Assembly (NCBI RefSeq): GCF_040954645.1
Contig: NC_092811.1
Span: 88,093,199 to 88,157,198 of the forward strand
DNA length: 64,000 bases
Reading direction: 5' to 3'
Source: Diabrotica undecimpunctata
Taxonomy: Eukaryota; Arthropoda; Insecta; Coleoptera; Chrysomelidae
Shown here one piece after another: positions 1 through 10,943 of this stretch (its first letter is position 1; each line of letters begins with the position of its first letter). Under the pieces are notes generated by a model, which searched no databases, was not told the origin of the DNA, and saw only the letters and a list, made by a program, of their open reading frames with translations. Both the position numbers and the translations under genes were made by a program.

Positions 1-338
1 AGGGTTAAATTTAGTGTTAAACTGGTGTTTGAGTTTTTCTATTTTAGTTTTATCTGGTGATCTAATAGCATGTTCTAAATTGAAGATTTCAAAGGGGTTG
101 TAGACATTCCACAATTCTACCTGAAAGATCTGTTGTGAACTTATACTCTGTTGAATAAAATATCAATCCTATATTATAGCAGAGTTTGGAAGATACTATC
201 GTCCCCCGAAATACAAAAAAAAGATAGCTTTAATACCAATAAGAGCTCATTCAATTCTATTTGTCCTAAATAATTTGCGACTCACTAAAATATTTGATAT
301 GTTTATATAATTTATATTTTGTACTTTTTTTTTTTCAG

Positions 339-525
339 AATGGCCAAACGCCCTTGAACATCGCCCAGAAACTAGGCTACATTACTGTGATTGAGACCCT
401 AAAGGTTGTAACGACCGTTACCAACATCACCACAACAACTACTACGAATATTGAAGAAAAATACAAGGTGCAAGCCCCTGAACTCATGCACGAAACGTTC
501 ATGTCAGATTCTGAAGAGGAGGGCG
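339..525 (+). CDS. Ank2: Ankyrin exon: last ANK repeat and start of linker
   Basis: One internal coding exon of a conventional ankyrin, the adaptor that links membrane proteins to the spectrin skeleton. The translation opens with NGQTPLNIAQKLGYITVIET, the typical final ankyrin repeat, then LKVVT, a threonine-rich run and EEKYKVQAPE, ending in the acidic MSDSEEEGG. This order (last repeat, T-rich linker, acidic start of the segment before ZU5) is characteristic of animal ankyrins. A long T tract and CAG at 336-338 form the acceptor; the donor is G|GTAAGC at 525/526. The exon is 187 nt, starting in phase 0 and ending after the first base of a codon. The ATG at 294 lies in the upstream intron and is not a real start. 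No further ankyrin exon was recognised in the window, so the following intron is probably very long. I infer Ank2 rather than another ankyrin paralogue from general similarity only. Confidence 0.9.
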
Positions 526-1028
526 GTAAGCAACGAAACTTTGTTAATTATTTGCTTGTGTTTTGTGTTTTTTGCGTAGAAAACTTATGAGAGAATTATT
601 TAAGATAAAAAGTAACATTGATAGCATAGTAGAAACTATAGGTAGCACCTACTAAAAAAAAACATAACATAAAACAGTTTTAGGGACATCTTAAGATATT
701 TTTTACGATATTTTCTACGAAGTTTAAATTAGGTTCAGATATTATATATCAGATATAATATGCACTTGAATGCAAAACAGTCGAGCAAAAGCGATATTTG
801 AGATTACATCTTCTGTTTCAATGAAAGAAGTATAAAAATAAAAAAATATGTAATGTGCAAACAATAACTTTATTATTGAACTTACAAAAACTGCTATTGC
901 ATTATTTCAAAGACGCATTATAAAAACAATATGCAATACGAACAGAGTTTCATAAATATTCATCATTGGAACTAACGCAAGAAAAACGTTATGAACAGAG
1001 AAATCATCAATATGAATTTCATTATTTT
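526..1028. other. AT-rich intron sequence, nothing recognised
   Basis: This stretch follows the ankyrin splice donor. It is AT-rich with homopolymer runs and no coding similarity that I can see. It may include the unrecognised 3' flank of the Tc1-like element whose transposase ends at 1029. Confidence 0.5.
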
Positions 1029-2060
1029 TCAATATTTGATATCACCACCCTTACTCCTACTTTCACTTTCCAATCGATTTCGCATGGATCGGATGACGAC
1101 GTTTTTAATAAATTCTTGAAGCATTCCTTCCAATTCATCATTAAGCTCAGCTCTCAATTTCATTAGGCTTCTTGGTGCATGATTTCTGTCACAGGCCCTT
1201 CATTTAATCTCATCCCAAAGATGCTCTATTGGATTTATGTCCGAGCTCAACGCAGGCCAATTTATTGTAGGTATATTGATCTTAGTCAGATAGGTGGTGG
1301 TGACTCGTGCGGTATGGCATCGTGCATTATTCTGTATTAACATAAAGGCGTCGCCAATAAATTCCGCGTATGGAACCAAATTTTCCTTCAAAATGTCTCT
1401 GATATAACGATCCGCTGTTAAACCTCCTCCACGTCCTCCACCAGGCACGAAAATCAACTGGCTTTTCCCATACATGGAAATTCCTGCCCAAAACATACAA
1501 GAACCGCCTTCATATGACACAATTTCTCGTGTACAACATTGAGCAAAACGCTCTCTTGGCCTTCTATAGACTCCATGACTTCTTGTCATTGCCATCTAGG
1601 CAGATCCTATTTTCGTCGGAGAATAATACCTGACTTCATTGATAGTCGTACCAATCTAGATCTTCGCGAGCGTATTCTAATGGCCTTTGCCTCTGGACTG
1701 CAGTTATTTTGGGACCAGTAGCTGCCCTTTTTGGTGTCAGTTTGGCTGCATTCTGTCTCCTCCTGACTGTCCAGATGCTGATAACCACAACTCGGACCTC
1801 TCTAAGCTCTTCTTTGAAATTAGCATCAGTCAAATGTCTATTTCTCAGGGATTTCGATACAAGAAATCAATCATCTCTCTCGGTTGTTATTCGTTTACGG
1901 CCTCCTCTTGTCGGCATACATAATCACCACTATCTTGGCACCGACAGTACACTGGGGACACAGCAAATTGGCTTAAATTTGCTGTGTACACGGCCCTCTG
2001 GCTCAGAACTTCTCTCAATAATGCTACTGCTTGAGCTGCTTTGACGGATGTAGTAGCCAT
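1029..2060 (-). pseudogene. Tc1/mariner-family transposase, frameshifted
   Basis: Decayed cut-and-paste transposase of the Tc1-like DD34E group. The full-length frame can be followed from an ATG at 2060 (MATTSVKAAQAVALLREV) to a TGA at 1029-1031. That is about 344 codons, the family norm. In order: N-terminal paired-type HTH region; TERDDRFLVSKSLRNRHLT; the middle piece with WTVRRRQNAAKLT; the first catalytic Asp in VLFSDENRI (about 1610-1640); YRRPRERFAQCC; GGSCMFWAGIS; GGGRGGGLTADRYI; then IQNNARCHTA, and the Glu in DINPIEHLWDE. Frame changes occur near 1890, 1630 and 1200. The second Asp of the triad (normally in xDNAxPH) is Asn here, which alone should abolish catalysis. I could not find convincing terminal inverted repeats. 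Confidence 0.88.
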
Positions 2061-3436
2061 TTGTAATGTAGTTGTGAACTTAAGTGACTGATATATTAGT
2101 GGGTTGCTATGGAAATTGATGCATACGATGTTAACCGAACGTGTTAAGTCTGTGCGTGTCGATTTCTATCAGTTAAATTCTGACCCCCTCTCTACGTGTT
2201 GCATTATTTATTTGTAATACGTCATCCAATTTGCCCAAAAAACAAAACTTTTTTAAAATTCAATAATGAGGTTAATGATTTTACAATAAATATTTGTAAA
2301 CTTACACTTTTTAGATTGAAAAAGGAGACGTATTTACGCAAAATAATTTTAAGTCGATACTTAATATTTCTTTAGGTAAAAAACTGATTCAGTTACCTCA
2401 GATAATAATTTTACAATAAACAAAACTTTTCAACTAAAGTAAATGTTCAAAATATCATCCATCAGTATATTTAGGAATAATCAAATCTACGAACACTGTC
2501 AGTCCTCTTGCCTATTACGAATAACTTTCAGATTAATTCTATTACATAATGTATGTGTCTGATGGAACTTGTTTTCCGACTTTCCTGTCTGACGGGTGAA
2601 ATGTTTCGGGAAAGTTAGAGGAACAAGGCCTCAGAACCAAAAAATATCGCAAAGGGAAACCGTGTCAACTCGATCCAATGAAGCGGTACTCAAAGTTTGA
2701 AGAGAATATCTATCATTAACTTTTTTGTCGACAGGCACTCTTACTATTATTATTACTTTATAATTTAAAACTATATCTAACACTGTTGATATTGAAACTA
2801 AGCTAGTAACAAAAGCAGGCGCACTTCCAAATTATAATATGTATTGTAGGCATCTTTGATGTCTTGTTATTAAACATGTTATTTTTAATATAAATCTTCT
2901 CCAATACACATCTTTTGAGTAAATCGAAAGAATGGTTATTGTCAAAAGAATCCTTGGATAGAGCTAATAGTATTTCGTTTATTGTTTCCTGCTTTTTTGT
3001 GCAATAATTATGTTAAGAACATACTGGTGTGTCTGTCCACTATATGCTGAATTACGGTCCTTACAAGTCACTTTAAAACTACGTAATATCTTCTTGAATG
3101 TCTTTATTGATACTAGTTTTGAATGTTAAAAAATATTTATTGAATTCTCATGGTGATTTATGCCCAACATTAATAGTATATCTTTGTTTTTAAGAAAGTA
3201 ACTGAAAGTAACTAAAACCTTATACCATGTATCCACTGTTTCTTCACGATACACAAATACTGTATTTGTGTATCGTGCTGTTTCTTGTCTTGAATGTTGA
3301 GAATAAGCTCTATATAAGCTCACCTGAAACTAAACTTTATAAGGAATTAAAATAAAACAAAATACACATAGTACTGTAATTTATATTAAAAACTACAAAA
3401 ATATTATTATTACTCAAAAAAAAACGAACAGTGTGA
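2061..3436. other. Unassigned AT-rich sequence
   Basis: I see no gene or named repeat. The beginning probably contains the 5' flank of the Tc1-like element, since transposases of this type normally sit 50-200 bp from the terminal repeat. Short palindromic words such as tacacaaatactgtatttgtgta near 3250 are present. Confidence 0.4.
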
Positions 3437-4690
3437 TCATTCATCTTCTTCGGGTATATTATTCGGTATATCACTTTGTAGTTTTTGTATATCAACAATC
3501 TTCTTATAATTAATCGAAATCTTTCCATTGATATATTCCAATGCTTCATGCAATATTAGTTTATTTTTTATTCTTGTTAAGCCTGAAGTTAATCTTGTGA
3601 TTGGCTAATCCGTTAATAAAAGGATGTGCTACAACCAAGTTTGGTCTTGGAATTTCACGGAGAACATAGTTTTTTTGTAGTGCTCTGCCAACCAGCTTTT
3701 TAATCAATTAGGTCTTCCGCATTGACCAATACCACATTAAAGCAGTTATTTTTACATTAAGCTTTTATCAGTTATCCATATTCTTCCATGGTGTATATAC
3801 GGTCTAGTTATCTAATTTTTCTTTTAATCACCGCAAAATCCCTATCACAGGGTAGGAAGGAATGACCCCAATAGTAAAATACTGGTCAATGGTCTTAAAT
3901 TTTTCGAGCAAAATCAAAACGGAAAAAAACCTTAACACAGTGAGGTTTTTATTTTGCGCTCCACAACCGTCAGAGAAAACATGAAGATATTTCACTAACA
4001 TGGCATGTTCTCTATAAAATACCTCATCCGAAATTAGCAAACTTTATTTGGCCCCTTCGTACCATTACCCTTAGGAAACAGGAAAAACGTTGCTGTTCCT
4101 ACTTTATTCTGGCGAAGATAGAAAACCTCTTGCACCGGAATTTGTGGCAATTGGAGGTTCTGCATAAAATCTATAATCCTCGTTGGACTCTGTCATTTCT
4201 TTAACAATTTTCATTTGAGTTGAAAATTTTTTAGTTTCACGTAGATGAATCATTTTCTCGGCAGCTGCAACTCTCTTTGCATTATCGTTCAAATGCGTAC
4301 TATTTATTTTCATTGCAAGCTCCTCACACACACAATATGTGTCTACCTGCTAAGGTCTTCCAAATGATGATTCAAAATCTTCTTTAAAAACTTTTCTGTA
4401 GTATGAATACTTATCTGTGGCATATTCCAGAATTTTTTCTGCAAACATTTTGCACATAAGTACAAGCTTCCTCACCGGTTATTTGTTACTCCGTGAAGAG
4501 AACAGAAGGCTAATTTACAAACGGTAATTTTTCTATTGGGCGTTGATATGGAGTACCTAAGCATAGCTACTACTTCTATTAGGTTTTGAAGACTTATCAA
4601 GTTCTTTTCTTCTACGTCGTTGCTTAATTTCAGCTGCGGAAATTAGGCTTTGTAAGTAACAATCTTGCTCATTTTTTGTAGTCAGGTCCC
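3437..4690 (-). pseudogene. DUF7869-type transposon protein, degenerate
   Basis: Relic of a protein family that is abundant in insect genomes and is usually annotated as DUF7869. I believe it is transposon-encoded; its biochemical role is not established to my knowledge. Reading leftwards: a basic N-terminal stretch (AAEIKQRRRRKEL, about 4600-4650); YSYYRKVFKEDFESSFGRP then QVDTYCVCEELAMKI (about 4320-4410); LNDNAKRVAAAEKMIHLR; the hallmark HVFSDGCGAQNKN (about 3940-3985); then, after a one-base shift, HSFLPCDRDFAVIKRK (about 3830-3870); and a C-terminus DIQKLQSDIPNNIPEEDE ending at a TGA at 3437-3439. At least four frameshifts or stops interrupt it. The acidic SDGC and CDRD positions are conserved in the family and could be metal ligands, but that is inference. 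Confidence 0.72.
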
Positions 4691-6415
4691 TAAATCGTTA
4701 GAAAATCTGTATTTTTCGTCGCTACTCATCAATGAAAAGCACTTTTTCTTACACCTAAAAATTAAGTACATATTACAAAAGTTTTCAATTAAAACTTTTT
4801 ATTATAAAAGAACAAATTATCAACTTACTTGCAATCTTGCAAGTCTTGTAATCTTGCAAGGAGGATGGAGAAGAAACTGCAGAAACATTATTCCCCTTCC
4901 AATTGATGTATTCGTTTAATTTGACTCTATTTCGTTTAATTATTCATTTCTATATTCGCAGGTTTTTTTATTCCTTTCTTTTTCTCATTAGGTAAATTAA
5001 TATCGTTATGATCACTGTCGCTTTCACTTATTTTAAAATATTTTTGTCAAGATATAATACAAATAAGTAATCCACAATATTATTACTATTGTATTCGTAT
5101 TCACTACACATTTATTTATGTACTTAGATTCACAACGCAAGATTGAACTTGACTAAAAGTTATTGGCATTATTGCGCCAAATTATAACGACATGCGCGTT
5201 GCATAGGAGAAACGCCTTTAGTCATGAACATGGTGTTTCTTGTTTTTCTCTAATACATTCTAAAATGCTACCGCTGTAGATAGGTCACGAATGCACTGAC
5301 TGAAAGCGTTTCTTTACAAAAATGTGTATTTAGAGTTTAAAACTCGATTTTAGTGAAAAAACGAGTTTGCTAAGATTATTACTTATGGGGTTTCTCAAAT
5401 AATTTATTCATTTATGAACCTTACAATTTACCATTTTCTAGTTCTCTTGGATCATAGATCCCAAACAAGGTACCTAGCATTAATTGCATCCCATTTATTT
5501 TACACCGATGCATGAAGGTTCACAATATCATAACACAAACAAGAATCTCCTTAAAACATATATTTTAAATTATTGAAAACAAAGTTAGTCGTAATAATCA
5601 TCCCAACTAGAACAATGTTTACACAAATGCGAAGATTCCTTTGAATTGAAATTCATGTAATGCTGTTTACACAATTTAAATGCATTGAGTAATAATTTAT
5701 ACTACGCTGAAAAATGTAGGCGACAGCGGCGACCTTGAGATCACTACACTGTAAATACATAAGAAAAATATTTTAATCATCATCCTTGACAATAAATAAA
5801 TAAATCCTCATTGGGATCATTCATACGAAAGGAATTTTGTTTAGTTATGGTAGCGTATTATTTAATGAATGACTGATTATTTATGAAAATATTTTAAAGT
5901 TCAGTTTACTCGTACTGAAAAGACTTATTTTGGATAACTAAAAATAAGCCACTAAAACCAAAACAATAAAAACTCTGATTATTAGAACAAAATGAATGCA
6001 ATTTGGATATAAAATAAACAAAACGTGCGTAAAAATAAAATGAGAACGGAACAATGGAATACGGGGCGATAGGCAAACGTAAGCTTCGAAATATTCCCAA
6101 TATTCGACTGGTATAAACAGAGCAACAGTTATACCTTCACTTTCATCTACGTAGTTTTGGTTTTTGTTAGCCCTATCTGTATAGGTTTGTATAGTTCAAT
6201 GTGTTTGAGTATCTCGTTGGAAGTCCCGATTTCGATAACTGGCACGGGCGAAAACGCTCTGAGATATTTTCTAAAATGTACAAAGCTCGATCGAGCGCTT
6301 AATGAAAGCGGGTGTTGGCTAAAACTAGTGGTGTTGAAGCGTAAGCACTAGTCGATGACTGTTTGTTAATCCGTAGGTCCAATCAGATTTAAGAAGTAGA
6401 ATGCTGACTAGTGAC
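4691..6415. other. Unassigned region
   Basis: No gene recognised. A 64-codon open frame at 6157-6351 (+) shows no motif I know and is probably chance. Local features: a short imperfect direct repeat of AATCTTGCAAG at 4831-4860, and a slightly GC-richer patch at 6160-6330. The flanks of the DUF7869 relic should lie here, but I could not define terminal repeats. Confidence 0.4.
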
Positions 6416-6419
6416 CTAA

Positions 6420-6690
6420 CACCTCCACAACACAGGTCCTCCTCCTCCTAAGTGCCTTCTCTGTTGAGGTTGGCGATCAATATGGCAAATTTCTCTCTGT
6501 TCTGGGCTTGATGAATTAATTCATTTCCTCTTGTGTGCGTACAATCGCACACAAATGACTTGTAGCCAAGATTTTTTCTTTCGTCCTATGCCCCTTTTAC
6601 CTTTAATCTTGCCTTCTAATATTACCTGGAGCTGCTCAAATTCCCTATGGCACATTATGTGCGCCATTAGCGCATTATAGGCGCATTCCC
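6420..6690 (-). mobile_element. LINE 3' end fragment
   Basis: C-terminal end of a non-LTR retrotransposon ORF read on the minus strand: HQAQNREKFAILIANLNREGT followed by a stop and a purine tail (GGAGGAGGA, top-strand TCCTCCTCC near 6440-6453). The same ending, FRxAxNRxxxAxxIANL then stop then a GAA-rich tail, recurs in other LINE fragments here (7400-7575, 18720-18885). Only the last few dozen codons and a short 3' tail are left. Confidence 0.6.
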
Positions 6691-6731
6691 TACAACACAG
6701 GTAATATTAATAAAAATAGAATGAAGAAAAA

Positions 6732-6784
6732 ACCAAATATATAGTATAATGCAACATACAGTTGCATTATACTATATATTTGGT
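6732..6784. repeat. Perfect 24-bp inverted repeat (hairpin)
   Basis: ACCAAATATATAGTATAATG plus CAAC (6732-6755) is exactly complementary to 6761-6784, with a 5-nt loop (ATACA). A partial further copy of the right arm (ACTATATATTTGGT) follows at 6790-6803. It lies between two LINE fragments of opposite orientation and could be a junction product or a tiny foldback element. Confidence 0.85.
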
Positions 6785-6799
6785 ACTGGTACTATATAT

Positions 6800-7580
6800 T
6801 TGGTATGCATATAATGATACAGTAATAATGACAAATAACAACAATAATTTACAGAACGTAATGCAACGACTTAATGAATGCTTTCATGAATACGGAGTAA
6901 ATGCACGATTATGACTAAATCAGCAGATGCAAACAATTGATTCTTAAGGATAATGTAATTGAGAGTGTGGATACCTACAAATACTTGGAACATGGATATA
7001 ATTAAATGTAGACTAAACCAAAGAAATTAAGACACGTATTGAAATAGTACGTGGATCATTCGTTAAACTTTTTTTTGTCGGCAAATAAGGTTAGGACTGC
7101 ACCTAAAAATGCTTCGGTTTTACGTATTCACTCTTCTTTATGGCTTGGAAACATGGACATTAAAACAAGTGTACCTGAATAAGTTGGTTGCCTTTGAATT
7201 TTGGTGTTACAGAAGAATCCTACGAATAACATGGACTCAGAGAATCTCAAACGCAGAAGTTACTAGCAGAATAGGAAATTAGGCTGAAATAATATTGACT
7301 ATCAAAAGAAGAAAACTTGAGTACTTAGGCCATGCTATAAAAGGGCAAAGATACTCATTATTGCAGCTTATTATGCAAGGCAAAATTCGAGGAAAGCCAA
7401 ATGTGAGAAGACGAAGAATATCGTGGCTTAAGAACTTGAGGGAATGGTTTAAATGCAGTAGTGCAGAACTATTTAGAGCGACAGTCAACAGGGTCTGTAT
7501 AGCCATGATGATTTCCAACCTTAGATAGAAGATGAAACTTAAAAAATTATGAAAAAAGAGAACCAACGAGAAGAAGAATT
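6800..7580 (+). mobile_element. LINE, C-terminal half of reverse-transcriptase ORF
   Basis: Non-LTR retrotransposon fragment. It opens within the palm (DTVIMTNNNNNLQNVMQRLN), just where a YADD box is expected, but the first two residues of the box are not preserved. It continues through an interrupted connection region with LLYGLETWTLKQ (about 7135-7170), CYRRILRITW, TIKRRKLEYLGHAIKGQRYS, RRRRISWLKNLREWF and AMMISNLR stop (7528). A short tail ending in GAGAAGAAGAA lies at 7568-7579. Several frameshifts and stops make it inactive; the 5' part is missing. The last 77 codons are open. Confidence 0.85.
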
Positions 7581-7924
7581 TCTTAAAATAAGGATATCCA
7601 TGTTAATTGCCAACATCTGCGACGGATAGAAACCGTAAAAAAAGATATTTCCGTTTTAAGAAGAAAACCCAATCCAAATGATCGTCTTTTTCATACTGAT
7701 TATTAAAAAAGTTATAGTTTCTTACTTAACTACAGTACTTCCATTTTAGATGGTTTCTTGGATCGCCGCAACACCAATTAGAGTTTTTTTATTTATTAGA
7801 GAAAAATGCAGCTAATCCTATGATTAATCATTAGCTAGAGTTAAAACAAAAATTGGGAATATGAATTGAATGACAATTTGATATCTATATTAAAATGAAA
7901 CTAATGATTTGTATAATTCATAAT
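7581..7924. other. Unassigned spacer
   Basis: AT-rich DNA between two LINE fragments of opposite orientation; nothing recognised. Confidence 0.4.
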
Positions 7925-9090
7925 AAAATGTACTAACAAGAGCATTTTGCTGTGAATACTTGATATGATGGGATGCTCAAATAAAGTCTAATGTGTTTAT
8001 GCAGCCCAAAGTAGCATCTGTCTGCTAGAATTATGCTTCGTTTAATTTTTTCCAATACTGAGTTGTCTTTGGTCATAAGGGGGCATAGGTAAAGGAATTT
8101 TTCCACCACTTTTAAGCTAGAGTGATGAACCATAAATTGTTGACTAATGTTTCTGGATCTGATGTTTGATGTTGATAACATCGTTTTGGTTTTTCCTCAT
8201 TAATTTGTAGACCCATATTTTTTGAGGCATTTAAGAAAGTGATTTACATTTTTTCTAGCTTGCCTGATTGTGATAGTTCACCCTGTATTTCCATTTTGCA
8301 AATAACTTTACGCATTGTAGCTTTAACAGGTCTTAAATGTTTATCAGGAATGTAAAATTCGTCCATGGCTTCACAGTTTACTTCTGTGTACATTGTACAT
8401 TATTAAAGGCTGACTTAAAATATTTGAGGAGGTGGTGGGTATTAATATTAAATTCATTGGTTTTTTTTTCGGTATCTATTTAGTACAAAAATCTGGTCCG
8501 TTATTAATAGACCAGATCTAAAATCATTTTGATATTTGCCAAGAAGCTTCTCTGAATATGCATTTATGCAACCATCTAGAATGCTTAAAAATATTTTGTA
8601 TACTGTGTTAAAAAGAATTATGCCCTATAGTTTCTGCATTTTAATTGATCGCCCCTATTGTGTAACGGACAAACAATTTCAGTACACCACTCTTTGTTCC
8701 TTATTCCAAGCTCTTACTTATTATCTTTTTTATCTGATTAGTAAGACTATCGCCTCCACATTTAATAAGTTCTACAGGTATACCGCCACTTCCTGGAGAT
8801 TTGTTATTTGTTATATGTTCCTGGAGATTATGGATTTTGATCTTCTACTTTGGTTGAAAGTAGCTCTTTATAGTATTCCACCCACCTATCTAATAGGTTT
8901 TCTTTTGTATTGAGAATATGCCCCTCGTTATTTTTTCATCTTCTAAGCCTTGGTTTAAATTCCTTCCTTCAGATTTATAGAGTTTTCTGGTTTTATTTTG
9001 GATTTTAACATCTCAACTTCTTCCAATATGTTATTTTCAAAAACTCGCTGTGTTCTTCTATGCAGGTACTTCTCTCCTAATTCTAGGAAT
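7925..9090 (-). mobile_element. LINE, decayed reverse-transcriptase ORF
   Basis: Minus-strand non-LTR retrotransposon remnant. From right to left: VFENNILEEVEMLKSKIKPE, ENLLDRWVEYYKELLSTKVED (pre-RT segment, about 8860-8925), a broken LKCRNYRA corresponding to the NYRxIsL box (about 8650-8680), and then the C-terminal segment KVVEKFLYLCPLMTKDNSV and AKCSC at 7933-8181. This last part is the usual YLG-type segment after the RT fingers and palm. The catalytic YADD region is missing. The 125-codon frame on the plus strand at 8536-8913 is antisense noise. Confidence 0.7.
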
Positions 9091-9586
9091 GCATCCCAAA
9101 AATACCAACAATAAACATTTTAAAATTTTTCACTCAAGAAGTTCTAAAGTAAGACATAAAAGTGGGTTATGCGCAGGACTAATTTATTTTATTTTCATCG
9201 TAACAAAATAAAATATTTTACTTTATGTTAAAAATATAAATATTTTGAAAACGGCTTCCTATCCAGAGGCTTAAACGTAAAAGTAAAATATTTCCAATTT
9301 TTAAAACCTAGTTCTTTTTTAGTGCTTTTTAGTTATGCTTAAACCAACAGCAACTATTTGAAATAGTTGAGACTTCGTTTTATTAAATTCATCATAATAT
9401 AATTCTTAAAACAATCAATTTAATGTTCCGCTCAACAATGTGTAACATAATACGGACACCAGATTATTTGGTTGTGACAAGAACACAATATACCAAAATT
9501 TATGTTTAGCACAGTTTAATGTTAAAAAATGAGTATTTGTTGGTGGTGTTGCATTAAAAGTAAGTGTTTAAACAATTTGTATTTTG
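9091..9586. other. Unassigned spacer left of the Penelope element
   Basis: AT-rich, no coding similarity seen. It ends at the 13-bp direct repeat that flanks the Penelope-like insertion. Confidence 0.4.
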
Positions 9587-9599
9587 TAAATGCTTTACA
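9587..9599. repeat. Target-site duplication, left copy
   Basis: TAAATGCTTTACA, identical to 12855-12867 on the other side of the Penelope palindrome. The right copy overlaps the end of the right arm by three bases. Confidence 0.75.
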
Positions 9600-9677
9600 T
9601 TGTTCTGAAGCTATTTTCTTGTGGCATTTTAAATTAATTACTATTTAACTGGGAATAAGCCACAATTAAAGGTTAAA

Positions 9678-9723
9678 ATACGTTTATTGACGTTTCAATT
9701 TCCACTTCGGAAATCGTTCTCAA
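9678..9723 (-). ncRNA. Hammerhead-like hairpin-GAAAC motif, left PLE end
   Basis: Minus-strand copy of the motif described at 12768-12813, at the mirror position of the palindrome and downstream of the minus-strand ORF fragment. Core: TTGAGAACG, a 6-bp stem (ATTTCC/GGAAAT) with a 5-nt loop, then TGAAAC and a short CGT/ACG stem. It is hammerhead-like in layout, but the CUGANGA box is imperfect. Confidence 0.45.
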
Positions 9724-10181
9724 AATACAAACATTAGTAAATTAAACAAATTTTGTTTTTGTTACTTAGTGAAAAATTCTTCTATTAATTTATTTTATTC
9801 AGACATACATTATACATTTTAAAGTAGACGACTTTAAAATGATATTGCCAATATTGTTGAGTTGCGTTCCTGGGACGACTTTACTTATAAGATAGTTCAT
9901 TCGATTACATGAAATCAACTTTAACTTGAGAATATCCGTCAGAAAAGATCATAACATGTAATTCGTCTTTAAAAAGACAAATACATGCCATGATGACAGT
10001 AAAATTCTCCTGTTAGTGATTCCATAGTAAATTATGAGGGAAAAACCAGGAAAAAAACCTCATAATACTATCCCGACATGGTAAGTATTTGATCTTGCAT
10101 TTATTTTACCTTCAATAAATACCAAATTCCGATTTTATATGTTTGTTATTTAAAAAATATAAATGATGTATTCTCTATATG

Positions 10182-10832
10182 TTACTGACTTACCAATACT
10201 GGTATTTTCTTTTTAATAACTTCCTCTTTCAATATGGGTAACCAGATCCTACTACATTCTGCCGAGGAATTCGCTACACAATTGGTCTCATTTAGCATAA
10301 TTAGAGCCGCTTCTTTGATTTTTCTCTTTTTACCATCCGTTTCTTTTAGGACTATATTTGAATCATTCCATTGAACCCTATGTTCATTATCCCATGCATG
10401 TTTACATATTTGAGATCTATCAAATTCTCTATTTTTAATATAGGATTGATGTTCACTTATTCTAACATTTAATGGCCTTGATGTTTCACCTAAATAAAAC
10501 TGATCGCATTCACAAGGTATTTTATAAATGCAATTCTTTGTCCTTTCTTGTTCATTGTTAGGTTTGGTTTTGGACAAAATAGATCTCAACGTGTTTGTTG
10601 TTTTGAATGTTGTTGAAATGTTGAATTTATTTCCTATCCTTTTAAGCTTTTCCGATAATCCTTTTATATATGGTATTGTTATTTTCCTCGTATTATCCCT
10701 TGTATATGTTGTAGGATCTCGTTCTAAGTTGTTTTGTTCTATTCGATCTATTGTTGAAAATTCCTTATTTATAAACGATAAAGGATAATCATTTTTTAAT
10801 AAAACAGATGTTAACAAATGTTTCTCCTCCAA
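10182..10832 (-). CDS. Penelope-like ORF, 3' half (GIY-YIG part), truncated copy
   Basis: Second, 5'-truncated copy of the Penelope-like polyprotein. The open frame extends upstream of the first Met (EEKHLLTS) back to the arm boundary near 10951, reading STHTNRYLNFKSN and GIIKSLYDRAKI, so the true fragment is about 256 codons. The 216 codons from the Met are identical to residues 232-447 of the plus-strand copy. It includes the linker and the GIY-YIG nuclease with IYKIPC, a Cys-rich CECDQF, YLGETSRPLNVRISEH and KEAALI. Lacking all RT motifs, it cannot act as a retroelement protein on its own. No promoter is evident. Confidence 0.85.
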   Translation of the reverse strand: MEEKHLLTSVLLKNDYPLSFINKEFSTIDRIEQNNLERDPTTYTRDNTRKITIPYIKGLSEKLKRIGNKFNISTTFKTTNTLRSILSKTKPNNEQERTKNCIYKIPCECDQFYLGETSRPLNVRISEHQSYIKNREFDRSQICKHAWDNEHRVQWNDSNIVLKETDGKKRKIKEAALIMLNETNCVANSSAECSRIWLPILKEEVIKKKIPVLVSQ

Positions 10833-10943
10833 GAACGAATTTTGGTTAGAACAAGTAATTTTGGCTCTATCGTATAAGGATTTAATGATTCCCTTTTTAA
10901 TATTAATATTGTGATTTGATTTGAAATTTAAATATCTGTTGGT

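Noticed and set aside
294..338. ATG at 294 as start of the ankyrin frame
   Set aside because: The 45 bases before 339 are AT-rich intron with a T tract ending in CAG; ankyrin similarity begins exactly at 339.
1539..2044. Open frames of 60, 78 and 111 codons on the plus strand
   Set aside because: They are complements of the Tc1-like transposase pseudogene.
6157..6351. 64-codon frame in a slightly GC-richer patch
   Set aside because: There is no family resemblance, no splice signals and no neighbouring gene to support it.
8536..8913. 125-codon open frame on the plus strand
   Set aside because: It lies antisense to recognisable LINE segments (NLLDRWVEYYKELL on the minus strand) and has no motif of its own.
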